Source: a virus. Taken from it: 45,410 bases of DNA. Below the pieces are notes generated by a model, which saw only the letters and a program-made list of their open reading frames with translations, was not told the DNA's origin and ran no database searches. Shown one piece after another: positions 23,255 to 31,135 of the stretch. The translations under genes and the position numbers were made by a program. The stretch's first letter is position 1. Every line of letters starts with the position of its first letter. The stretch spans positions 1 through 45,410 of IMG/VR virus record IMGVR_UViG_3300035698_004254, one strand, 5' to 3'.

Positions 23255-25306
23255 TTAACTCCCTTCTCCTCGCCACCATGGCAATCGTGATATAGGTAGC
23301 CTGGTAGATAATAATCGTGATACAGATAGCCTTGTGGCGGATAGGCGTGATATAGGTAGCCTTAATAAAGTCCTTACTGTAATAATATAGCTAACAACAA
23401 TAGACACAGAGGCAACAATGTTAGCAGTAATAGTAATTGTCCTGTTCATGGACCTGAGTATCACGGTTGATATAACGAGCCCTGCTGCTATCGATCTGTT
23501 ATAGGTCGCTGTTCTAACAATAGAAACAGCCACTGATAAAGCAGGTTGCATAGCTCTGCTATAAGCTATAGCCCTTACAACAATAGATGATACCGTGAGT
23601 CCCTGTGTAGTGGCTCTTTTATATGCCACATTCCTATCTACAGTGGCTGAGGCGGTGATTCCTGATGAGGTAGTCCGATTGTAAGTGACGTCTCTATCAA
23701 CCGTGGCTGAAGCAGTAAGTCCGGGAGTATGAGACCTCACGTAAGCCACCGCTCTGGAGACAGTGGCGCTTATTACTAAGGCAGGACTGGTGGTTTTAAT
23801 TATGTCAAATATCCTCGCTACGGTTATAGATATTACTAAACCGGGGCTTATCCCTCTATCCCAAGCCACATCTCTATCTATGGTTGCCGATACGGTTAAG
23901 CCTGGAGATGTACTTATGGGATAATCTACCGCTCCCCCAGCAGAATATTCTATATGTAGTTTTGCTCCATGAGCATTTCCTGCATAATCATATGACCTGA
24001 TGAGACAAGCGCTACTTGACCCTGACTGTCCTTTTACTAACACCATAAGGTCTTGATTAGCAGCCCAACCGGGGCGGTCAATTACTTCTTTAACGGCAGT
24101 CTGAATTGAAGGACTGTTTACCCAATCAGCAGCCCCTAGATTATCCCCGTCCCATTCGGTATTTGCCGTTGTCGTAACTCTATTAGTCACATCGGCATTG
24201 GTAGTAAAATCCACAGCATCATCTACATCCTCGCAATAAATATTAACTAACGGGCTGTCGTATGATGTCGAATAGAACCAGACCGATATATAAGTGTTGG
24301 CATCAATAGTTACTCCGTTAGCTATATTTATAGTATGTAACATGCCACCGTTATATCGAGATGAGGCTACCGTATTGGCAGCCCACCCCACATATGTGGA
24401 TGTCTTACTGAAATTAGTATCGTTATCCGTTTCATGCGCATCATTAGCAGAAGCAGATACTTGCTCATCAACATCCACATCAATAAACACTGGATAGGTA
24501 GCACTCTGTAGCCATGAATAAGGCACTCTAATTGAGATGTAGAGCTTGTTACCACGTTTCTGTAATGTGGCAACAGACTGGACGATATTATCTGAGGAAT
24601 CCCAGTAGAGTAGCGGCATGAAGCCCCAGAGGACTTCACCGTCTTTCAGGAATTCTATGGCATTAAACGTCTGAGTTTTAGTTTTCTTATCCCACGGAGA
24701 ACCGTCTACAATAATATCAAGGTCTTTCGATGGAGCGAATATAAGATTAAGCAGTAGAACAGGGTTCCCTCCATCAATAACATACTGCTCAGGAGATGGT
24801 AAGTCAGACAGTTTACTAACCGTCAGTATCTTAGCCAGTCTGGAAGAGTTACACTTCCACTCAAAGTTAATTCCACTTCCATAGGCATTATCCCATGTGA
24901 TAGTTCCTTGATGACTCTGGACTCCAACAGTAGGAAGTAAGTCTACTATAGGGTTGGTGATTTTAGGAGACACAGTTTGAGGCATAGATATTTGTTGTAT
25001 CTGGTTAATATCATTCGTCCACTCCAGTGCCATTGGTTGGAGTTGAACAGTCTCGCCTTGCTTCTCAAACTCTAATATCTGACCGGCAGCGAAGTCTTCC
25101 TTAACACGTACATGATACCCGGCATTGAGCATCTCCCAATCCCACGGGGCATCGGCAGGTCTGAACTCATTATCTATCTCACGCCATTCATCGCTATCTA
25201 GATAGTGGACAGCCCCAATAGAAGCATCAAAGGCAAACTTTCTTCCACCCAGAGAATGAGTTTTGCTGTTCCTTGTTCTTTTCTCTAAAACTTCAATTGG
25301 AGGCAT
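23255..25306 (-). CDS. Large virion protein with two kinds of C-terminal repeats (683 aa)
   Basis: Residues 1-300 read as beta-rich (HYLDSDEWREIDNEFRP; WTNDINQIQQISMPQTVSP; YPVFIDVDVDEQVSASAND), and 300-460 as a second beta module. About 465-625 consist of about eight 20-residue repeats of the type PGLxxSATVxRDVAYxR. The last 35 residues are an LxxxR pentapeptide array (LPISR, LSATR, LSVSR, LLSTR, LPISR). The first part resembles surface proteins with a DNRLR-type module, not a known connector. The gene lies between capsid and connector genes, so it may be a head fibre. ATG 25306 follows AGGGGA. Function unknown. Confidence 0.62.
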   Translation of the reverse strand: MPPIEVLEKRTRNSKTHSLGGRKFAFDASIGAVHYLDSDEWREIDNEFRPADAPWDWEMLNAGYHVRVKEDFAAGQILEFEKQGETVQLQPMALEWTNDINQIQQISMPQTVSPKITNPIVDLLPTVGVQSHQGTITWDNAYGSGINFEWKCNSSRLAKILTVSKLSDLPSPEQYVIDGGNPVLLLNLIFAPSKDLDIIVDGSPWDKKTKTQTFNAIEFLKDGEVLWGFMPLLYWDSSDNIVQSVATLQKRGNKLYISIRVPYSWLQSATYPVFIDVDVDEQVSASANDAHETDNDTNFSKTSTYVGWAANTVASSRYNGGMLHTINIANGVTIDANTYISVWFYSTSYDSPLVNIYCEDVDDAVDFTTNADVTNRVTTTANTEWDGDNLGAADWVNSPSIQTAVKEVIDRPGWAANQDLMVLVKGQSGSSSACLIRSYDYAGNAHGAKLHIEYSAGGAVDYPISTSPGLTVSATIDRDVAWDRGISPGLVISITVARIFDIIKTTSPALVISATVSRAVAYVRSHTPGLTASATVDRDVTYNRTTSSGITASATVDRNVAYKRATTQGLTVSSIVVRAIAYSRAMQPALSVAVSIVRTATYNRSIAAGLVISTVILRSMNRTITITANIVASVSIVVSYIITVRTLLRLPISRLSATRLSVSRLLSTRLPISRLPWWRGEGS

Positions 25307-25316
25307 CACCTTCCCC

Positions 25317-25733
25317 TTATGCCTGGTCTATAGTGCTTTGTCCATCTATGGTCAGGGTATCAAGGTTTTCCATGGCTAATACAGCATTGAAGCAGCACTC
25401 AATGAAAGCCACATCATCATCATTATTACAGACGTGGATACCCGCTACATTGATGGTGGCCGTTGCGGTGAATATATGGTCGAATAAGATTGTATCCCCA
25501 GCCGTGTTGACGGTAGCTCCGGCGACAGTATCTATTGCAACGATGTCCAACCCACTACCAACGTGGTGAGTTGCAGTATCAGCAGGGTCAGCAAAGGTTG
25601 ATGCCGCCGCCGCCGTACAAGGCGTGGCCATATTAAGGCCGACAATGCTTTCCATTCCGGTAGCAAGTTCTTCTCTCAAGAGTAATATCAACTCAGCTAT
25701 GCCTGTGTTTGTCCAAGTTTCAGTCTGTGCCAT
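25317..25733 (-). CDS. Virion-associated hypothetical protein (138 aa)
   Basis: AAGAAGAA and a weak GGAGGTAAG lie upstream. The N-terminus is helical (IAELILLLREELATGMESIVGLNMATP) and the rest is beta-rich and rich in Thr, Ala and Asp (VGSGLDIVAIDTVAGATVNTAGDTILFDHIFTA broken by short turns). It looks like a small structural protein. No family is assigned. Confidence 0.6.
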   Translation of the reverse strand: MAQTETWTNTGIAELILLLREELATGMESIVGLNMATPCTAAAASTFADPADTATHHVGSGLDIVAIDTVAGATVNTAGDTILFDHIFTATATINVAGIHVCNNDDDVAFIECCFNAVLAMENLDTLTIDGQSTIDQA

Positions 25734-25739
25734 TTCTTC

Positions 25740-26207
25740 TTACCTCCGTAACAACATCGGGTCAATGTTATATTTCCTACATATTGGACACGTTAATTTA
25801 ATATTCGCATGAATGGCCTGCCATAATGTCTCAGGTGCAGGGTCACCAGTTCGGTAGCGTTCCAGTATCTCTTTTCTCTCCGGCCTATTTTTCTCAGCAT
25901 AGGCAACTCGCCTATGGTGGTATGATGATAGATACGCCACAAACAATGACTCCAGAACAAACTTCCAAAGACATTTGAATGAGATACATTGAGGCGGGCT
26001 AGGAGCCTCTATGCTCATAGGTTTAGCGATAAGTTGTCCAATCATACCTCCACACTCCGGGCAGACAGGGCGTTTCTTGAATTTCCCCTCGCCGATATCT
26101 ACTTCTCTCACTTCCATTTGAATACCACATTTAATGCAAGTACCATTTCTATGAGTGGCATGAACGATGGTTTTTATTGTTCCCTTAACCTTAACCGGGT
26201 CAGTCAT
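25740..26207 (-). CDS. Triple zinc-knuckle protein (155 aa)
   Basis: Six cysteines in three CxxC pairs: CIKC (about residue 24), CPEC (about 49) and CPIC (about 140). The first two can form a ribbon. Between them lies a basic, aromatic helical segment (WKFVLESLFVAYLSSYHHRRVAYAEK). Found within virion genes but with no structural look, so it may be a late regulator. It is preceded by a hairpin at 26235-26269. Confidence 0.62.
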   Translation of the reverse strand: MTDPVKVKGTIKTIVHATHRNGTCIKCGIQMEVREVDIGEGKFKKRPVCPECGGMIGQLIAKPMSIEAPSPPQCISFKCLWKFVLESLFVAYLSSYHHRRVAYAEKNRPERKEILERYRTGDPAPETLWQAIHANIKLTCPICRKYNIDPMLLRR

Positions 26208-26234
26208 ATTCTATTCTCCTCTATTTGTCCGGCC

Positions 26235-26269
26235 GGTGGAGAGAGTAAAGGAGATAACCCCTCTCCACC
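26235..26269 (-). promoter_or_regulatory. Intercistronic hairpin
   Basis: A 9-bp perfect stem (GGTGGAGAG/CTCTCCACC) with a 17-base loop lies between two late genes. No T-run follows on the minus strand, so it is more likely an mRNA processing or stability element than a terminator. It sits about 25 bases upstream of the ATG at 26207. Confidence 0.45.
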
Positions 26270-26281
26270 AACCAGCCTTTA

Positions 26282-26728
26282 TTAATGTGTGTGATATCTA
26301 AAATGAATCGTACAAGTATCGGCTACAGCCGTAGCCGTCTTCATGCGGTAATAAATCAGTTGTCCTGCAGGTAAATGGGGAGCCCAAAATCTCAGATGGC
26401 CTGTTGGAGTCTCAAACTTCGTAGCGCCTGCAAATCTTCCTCTGAAATTCACAACCTTGGCAGCACCCCACGCTATCTCTATCATGTAGATAGTGTTTGC
26501 CTCGCTCATTGTTTCAATCCCCATACTTGTAAGATGTCCATCCGCGGTAGCAGTTGCAGCCGATAATTTAGTAGCCCCACTATCCGCTATTTCTACCCAT
26601 GCACTCCATGTATTAGCGGTTGCATGAGCTGTAAAGGTACAGGTTAAATTAGTATCAGCAGGGAAGATAGAGGTTACATGATCTACTGCATCAAGTATTT
26701 TGTTTTGCTTGCCTTCGTCATCTATCAT
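26282..26728 (-). CDS. Virion-associated beta-rich protein (148 aa)
   Basis: Contains FPADTNLTCTFTAHATANTWSAWVEIAD, SMGIETMSEANTIYMIEIAWG, and LPAGQLIYYRMKTATAVADTCTIHFRYHTH (given here in parts). The end resembles an exposed beta-sandwich. It overlaps the previous gene by 4 bases. Likely a capsid or head-fibre surface protein, by position and composition only. Confidence 0.6.
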   Translation of the reverse strand: MIDDEGKQNKILDAVDHVTSIFPADTNLTCTFTAHATANTWSAWVEIADSGATKLSAATATADGHLTSMGIETMSEANTIYMIEIAWGAAKVVNFRGRFAGATKFETPTGHLRFWAPHLPAGQLIYYRMKTATAVADTCTIHFRYHTH

Positions 26729-27441
26729 GATCTAAACCACTCCACTGATTTCTCCCATAGTTGCTGATGTTCTTTTTCGCTTACGTATCTCTCAAACCAC
26801 ACTCTAGGTCGCCAGTTCATGCCAAGGAAATCATTGGTTGCTGTAGTATCTGTCCCAATGAAGAAATTTTGAGCACAAGTTTCTGGGTCAATCAGTCCGC
26901 CTACTGAGGCAAAAGTGGTGACAGAACCAAAACCGTCTATATCGCCTCGCCAGAATTGAACATCGGCACCATGTCGGCTGACACCTAGATACCACCATTT
27001 ACCAAACGTCCAGCCATTACTATAGGCAGCCGTCCTGAGAGGGGCCGTTGCTGCATGATGATGCCTCAGAGTTACGGAGGTACCAGTGTCGTAATGATAT
27101 AGTTCCCAGCCGCTATCACTAACAAGGAACCGTCCCATCAAATTTTTATCGTCCGGACCTCCAGATGTAGGATGGAACCATATACTGAGACTGTAATCCT
27201 GTGATGTAAAGTCCATGATCGCCGTCTCTACTGCCGTGCCCCAGATATAGTCATTCGAGCCATCATAGGTCAAGACCGTCAGGCCGCTATCAAGAGTAGT
27301 CCAGGCCGGAGCACTTACCATTGTTGTGAGAAGGCGATGTCGTGATATATCACGAGTGTAGAGTGCCCCAATTCCTTCCCTGAATGGCAAGTCTAAACAT
27401 ATATTCCTATTTATTGCTAATGAGTCATAGTGTACGCTCAT
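26725..27441 (-). CDS. LamG/concanavalin-type lectin-like protein (238 aa)
   Basis: LamG-like pattern: LTYDGSNDYIWG, FTSQDYSLSIWFHPTSG, GWELYHYDTGTSVTLRHH, WWYLGVSRHGADVQFWRGD and NFFIGTDTTATNDFLGMNWRPRVW. LamG modules bind glycans. The ATG at 27441 overlaps the previous stop (TAATG) with AGGAGG upstream. Lying just downstream of the capsid gene, it probably decorates the head. Confidence 0.75.
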   Translation of the reverse strand: MSVHYDSLAINRNICLDLPFREGIGALYTRDISRHRLLTTMVSAPAWTTLDSGLTVLTYDGSNDYIWGTAVETAIMDFTSQDYSLSIWFHPTSGGPDDKNLMGRFLVSDSGWELYHYDTGTSVTLRHHHAATAPLRTAAYSNGWTFGKWWYLGVSRHGADVQFWRGDIDGFGSVTTFASVGGLIDPETCAQNFFIGTDTTATNDFLGMNWRPRVWFERYVSEKEHQQLWEKSVEWFRS

Positions 27442-27899
27442 TAAGGAGCCTCCTCGTAAAATGCTTCCCAATCGTAAGCTCGATGTGCTCCGACTGCGGT
27501 GTTCTCTATAGTAACCCTCACTCCGTATCTATTGGGGTCTAGACTAATCGTTTTCAAGTCGGGGTCTTGTGCCCCTGCAAAGGTTGTCAGGCTTTCCAGA
27601 ATCATAGCGCCGCCCGGAGCAATACGGTAGTACACTCTGATGTCAACAGTCTCAGTAGCAGTCTGATTGGTCATGTCTATTTTGAACACTCTAGGTTCAA
27701 ATATGCCCGCTGGAGTTTCCTCTGTATAGACAGTCTGCTCTGTACCATCTGTCGTTATTGTCCCACCCTCTTCAGTGAGTATAGCCTCCGAGTCTGTGAC
27801 CTCTCGGATAGCATCTACATCCTCTTGGACAGCTGCAACACTAGCCTCAAGAGCTAAGGTCGATATATTAGCAGGATTATTGAGACCATCCCCGCTCAT
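27441..27899 (-). CDS. Virion-associated protein (152 aa)
   Basis: A helical start (NISTLALEASVAAVQEDVDAIREV) is followed by a beta domain (TDGTEQTVYTEETPAGIFEPRVF; ETVDIRVYYRIAPGG; RYGVRVTIENTAVG). The N-terminal helix could form a trimeric coiled coil that attaches the beta domain to the head. ATG 27899 overlaps the previous stop. No named family. Confidence 0.65.
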   Translation of the reverse strand: MSGDGLNNPANISTLALEASVAAVQEDVDAIREVTDSEAILTEEGGTITTDGTEQTVYTEETPAGIFEPRVFKIDMTNQTATETVDIRVYYRIAPGGAMILESLTTFAGAQDPDLKTISLDPNRYGVRVTIENTAVGAHRAYDWEAFYEEAP

Positions 27900-28225
27900 T
27901 GCTTTGCCTCCTCTTCGCTGTATGCCAGGTTCCACTCTTCTTGTTCTGCCCCTACATTACAGATAGCGTAGATGGCTCCAGTCCAGAGATTGTTGGTTCC
28001 TATGTGGAGCGTCGAACCGTAGGCAGTCATAATCTTACCCTCTCCGTTAATGGCTGCCCCATCATCCTCAAGCCGAAGACTTATCGCTTCACTAGGGTCT
28101 GTCAGGTTAGTCAAGTCCAGCCCTGTCCTCCGCCCATTGGCTGCTATGACCAGTGTGCTGACATTTGTGATTGACACTGCCCCTGCATTCTCAGTCACGA
28201 CCGGGAATATCGTTGGGTTTGGCAT
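27896..28225 (-). CDS. Virion-associated beta protein (109 aa)
   Basis: AAAGGAGGGTTAAT precedes the ATG. Contains VTENAGAVSITNVSTLVIAANGRR and LTNLTDPSEAISLRLEDDGAAING, a pattern seen in small beta proteins encoded next to capsid genes. An acidic helical tail (EEWNLAYSEEEAKQ) ends it. Likely a decoration protein. Confidence 0.62.
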   Translation of the reverse strand: MPNPTIFPVVTENAGAVSITNVSTLVIAANGRRTGLDLTNLTDPSEAISLRLEDDGAAINGEGKIMTAYGSTLHIGTNNLWTGAIYAICNVGAEQEEWNLAYSEEEAKQ

Positions 28226-28237
28226 ATTAACCCTCCT

Positions 28238-28339
28238 TTATTTCTTCCCGCTACATCGGCCACCCCTACCGTCCTGTGGCCCATTGCCTCGGCCATCCCT
28301 CGGCCCCTTTGCACTCCCTGCGCCTTTAGTTTTAGCCAT
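28238..28339 (-). CDS. Gly/Arg-rich basic microprotein (33 aa)
   Basis: AGGAGGTAATAAA precedes ATG 28339. The product is low-complexity (begins MAKTKGAGSAKGPRDGRG, ends RCSGKK) and strongly basic, probably disordered. Such short Gly-Arg proteins occur beside capsid genes in several phages. A nucleic-acid or capsid-interior role is conceivable. Confidence 0.6.
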   Translation of the reverse strand: MAKTKGAGSAKGPRDGRGNGPQDGRGGRCSGKK

Positions 28340-28368
28340 TTTATTACCTCCTGTTAATTCGTTTGGGG

Positions 28369-28391
28369 CAGACAGGGAGTCTCCCTGTCTG
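28369..28391 (-). terminator. Very stable hairpin after the major capsid gene
   Basis: An 11+1+11 inverted repeat (CAGACAGGGAG/CTCCCTGTCTG), in practice a 10-bp stem with a 3-base loop, lies 13 bases after the capsid stop. An outer GTTTG/CAAAC pair extends it. There is no T-run, so it may stop 3' decay or attenuate transcription, raising capsid mRNA over the genes that follow. Confidence 0.55.
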
Positions 28392-28403
28392 TAGTCAAAC
28401 TAA

Positions 28404-29564
28404 TTAAACGACATAACCTCCCATGTACGTTGCGCGCCAATCCATCTTGGCTCCACCGAATACCGTACGGACACGGTAGAATACGTTATCAGTTGCAAAG
28501 TCACCGGCGAACGGGCTTACTGGTGCCCCTGTAGGTGATACTTTGTCAGATGCTTTCATAACGATTTCAGGGTTCTCGTGTCCTTGCAGGTGTGCGGCTT
28601 CAAGCGCTGCAATATCGCTCGGGTCTGAGAACAGATACCATTGAGTATGCTGGTCATTGCCCGTATTAACGATAGGCAGGTACTTGTCCACTATCAGGAT
28701 TAGTCCTTGCTGGGCTATGACATTGGCTGTTGGGTATGCCACCGGGCCTCCTGCGTTGTCTGACCACGCCACTGTTGAGGAGGTCAGAATCGCACGTGCT
28801 GTCGTCTCAATAGCAGGACAGACCACCAGGAACTTAGGAGTTGCTAGAATAGGCTCACCGCCAATATCGGTAAAGCCATTCATAGTCTCAACCCCGGTTT
28901 CAAGGTTAGCAATCGTAAGGGGTCCGGCACCAGAAGCACAACAGTTAGTACCTACCGCATACAGATTACCACCGGCGCCTTCAACATGGCCACCGACATC
29001 AGAAGCATAGAGCGTAGTCATTATCCTGTGCTCGGTACGAATGGCAGCAGTGGCAAATCTCTGTGGGAAATCCCGGAGAGCGCCCAGGTCATCATTAATC
29101 ATGGCTTCCCAGGATATATCAGCCTGACGGCCATATTTGTTGGCCTGGATAAGATATCGGAGTTCCCTTCTCGGGCTGGCCAGGTATTCACCCTTTTCCC
29201 CCACTCTATCCAGGTAGTTATCACCTCCATATGTAGCGAAGCGCCGGGCATCCTCATCTATTCTTGATACGGTAGACTTCTTGGTAAATGGTTTCCATGC
29301 AGGTTCAACAGCCTTATAGTTGGCCAGGAGTTGACGGTCAAGAACATCACCAAGTAGATAAGGGAAATCACTGGTTGTTAGAGCCTCTTCCAGCATAGCA
29401 GCGCGCCACCGTGGACTTACCCTGCGACCTTTATACTCGCTGTTAGCCACTAAGTCCCACGCTTCCTGTATCTTCTCATCAGAGAAGGAAAGCCCCCTAT
29501 CCTTGACGGACATAAATCCGGCAGACTCTCTCATGACTTCTGCAAACAATAAATCTTCAGGCAT
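28404..29564 (-). CDS. Major capsid protein
   Basis: Start at ATG 29564 (AGGAGGCTATAAA upstream). 386 aa. Features: N-terminal arm (LLFAEVMRESAGFM), YGRQADISWEAMINDDLGALRDFPQRFATAA, which resembles the E-loop to spine-helix part of Mu gpT-like and HK97-fold coat proteins, TPKFLVVCPAIETTARAIL in the A-domain, and a C-terminal FGGAKMDWRATYMGGYVV. Flanking protease/scaffold and cement genes agree. Stable hairpin follows. Confidence 0.85.
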   Translation of the reverse strand: MPEDLLFAEVMRESAGFMSVKDRGLSFSDEKIQEAWDLVANSEYKGRRVSPRWRAAMLEEALTTSDFPYLLGDVLDRQLLANYKAVEPAWKPFTKKSTVSRIDEDARRFATYGGDNYLDRVGEKGEYLASPRRELRYLIQANKYGRQADISWEAMINDDLGALRDFPQRFATAAIRTEHRIMTTLYASDVGGHVEGAGGNLYAVGTNCCASGAGPLTIANLETGVETMNGFTDIGGEPILATPKFLVVCPAIETTARAILTSSTVAWSDNAGGPVAYPTANVIAQQGLILIVDKYLPIVNTGNDQHTQWYLFSDPSDIAALEAAHLQGHENPEIVMKASDKVSPTGAPVSPFAGDFATDNVFYRVRTVFGGAKMDWRATYMGGYVV

Positions 29565-29580
29565 TTTATAGCCTCCTATG

Positions 29581-29925
29581 TTATTTTTTAGGTTCAACCT
29601 CCACCACTTCCGCCTCATTAATGCGTGTTACAAGTTCTACTTCGTTTCGTCCAAAGCCCTTGTAAGTATCTACTGCCTTCTTTACCCTGCCGTATTCTTC
29701 ATTTTCCAGCAGGATCTCATCCTCCTTGCATTGTTCTAGCTTCATAGCCAGCATATTTTGCTTGACCAGTTCAGCACCGTCCAACTGCAAGGCTGGAATG
29801 AACAGTAGATTCAGAATGGAATCCTTGATATGATAGGGGAGTTCCCCTTCTATCATCTTCCCCGGATTCATCTTGTCAGGGGCTTTTACCTTTACCATGT
29901 AGTCTGTTAGGTTTAATTTACGCAT
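29581..29925 (-). CDS. Hypothetical head-module protein (114 aa)
   Basis: AGGAGAAAATAGAAA precedes the ATG. Helical protein (KLNLTDYMVKVKAPDK; LPYHIKDSILNLLFIPALQ; YGRVKKAVDTYKGFGRNEVELVTRI). It lies between the cement and capsid genes and recalls small tail-chaperone-like or capsid-assembly helical proteins. No function assigned. Confidence 0.62.
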   Translation of the reverse strand: MRKLNLTDYMVKVKAPDKMNPGKMIEGELPYHIKDSILNLLFIPALQLDGAELVKQNMLAMKLEQCKEDEILLENEEYGRVKKAVDTYKGFGRNEVELVTRINEAEVVEVEPKK

Positions 29926-29953
29926 TTTCTATTTTCTCCTTTTTTTGTTTAGC

Positions 29954-31108
29954 TTAAGCAGCGGCGTCGTAGACTCTTACCCACTTGACCGAGCCACCAT
30001 CAATAGCACACACAAGCGGAATACTACCTGTAACTCCACCAGCATGAACTCCAGCCACCAGCCCGAAATTGGGTTGGCTATTAGTATGGAATATGGCAGT
30101 CTGGACTTGTGTTATGTTGGTGCTGATACAAGCTAACCACTTGAAATCACTGTCGGTCAAGATTGCTTGGCATCTCATTCCATAAGCCAAATCCCCATTA
30201 AGGACTTCTGCCGCTCCTGGAACGTAGAGACCCGTAGTTATCGGGGTAACAACTTGGTCATTGCCTGGGTTAGCCGTACCAGTGGTCATGTTTATCCATA
30301 CGGAAAGGGCGGCTACTTGGCTAGTTGCTACTCCAGTATGAGCCAAGTCTAATTCAACCATACCGTACCCATCACCATATGCGGGCGTTGCAACCGTACC
30401 ATGCATACTGGCTATTCTACCGGCATCGACGAGAGCGGTATTGATTAGTGACAGCCTAGCTATTGAATTGTCATAGAGCATATAGTCGTTAGCTGTCATA
30501 CCGAATACCTGGAAGTCCATGCTCAGGGTGCCATTACCAATGTTGAAAGCGCCAGTGTCATTGACTAATGGGAGCATGACAAGATTTGCGCCATCAAATT
30601 CAATATTGACATCTCTGGCATCGCCAAAGTAAAGCATCTCCTTGTCCTCAAGCCAGTGAGACCTGGGGTCCCAGTGGACCTTGACTGCAATTACAGCCGT
30701 AGCCGCAGCCGCTACCTGTCCCAGAGCATAACCGAACGGTATCTGAGTCGCATTATTCCTTATTTTACTTACAACGGCGGTAGTAGTGTTGATGTAGAGT
30801 GGGTCACCACCGGTTACCAGCGAAGCACCGAGGTCATCGGTTGCCACTACACTTACGTTCCAGACACCCTCGGTATCAATGGCGATGAGGTCAGTGCCTG
30901 CAACTTCTGTTTTAAGTGCTATACCAACCCCGTGATTACCAGCAACCGTACCAAAGATTACCGGATAACCCTTAGTCACCACGGTTAGTACATTGCCGTG
31001 GTTTATTTCACTGGCATATAGTGTTACGTGCCTACCTTCATAGGTAGAACTAACTTGATCCCCCAGCGTTCCTTCCGCCGGGTATAATCCAAATTCCTGT
31101 GTAGGCAT
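29954..31108 (-). CDS. Capsid cement/decoration protein (DUF2190-like N-terminus)
   Basis: The first 150 residues match capsid-cement type proteins: VSSTYEGRHVTLYASEINHGNVL, GYPVIFGTVAGNHGVGIALK, DLIAIDTEGVWNVSV, GGDPLYINTTTAVVSK. The last 230 residues (DARDVNIEFDGANLVMLPL; AFNIGNGTLSMDFQVFG; IARLSLINTALVDAGRIASMHG) form a second beta domain seen in other phage capsid-surface proteins. At 384 aa it is a two-domain fusion, longer than a simple cement protein. Confidence 0.75.
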   Translation of the reverse strand: MPTQEFGLYPAEGTLGDQVSSTYEGRHVTLYASEINHGNVLTVVTKGYPVIFGTVAGNHGVGIALKTEVAGTDLIAIDTEGVWNVSVVATDDLGASLVTGGDPLYINTTTAVVSKIRNNATQIPFGYALGQVAAAATAVIAVKVHWDPRSHWLEDKEMLYFGDARDVNIEFDGANLVMLPLVNDTGAFNIGNGTLSMDFQVFGMTANDYMLYDNSIARLSLINTALVDAGRIASMHGTVATPAYGDGYGMVELDLAHTGVATSQVAALSVWINMTTGTANPGNDQVVTPITTGLYVPGAAEVLNGDLAYGMRCQAILTDSDFKWLACISTNITQVQTAIFHTNSQPNFGLVAGVHAGGVTGSIPLVCAIDGGSVKWVRVYDAAA

Positions 31109-31135
31109 TATTTTGCCTCCTTACGTTATTTACTC

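Noticed and set aside
29470-29500. Second hammerhead core (CTGATGAG on the minus strand) in the capsid gene
   Set aside because: It is a coding SFSDEK stretch with no paired GAAA and no NUH in suitable helices.
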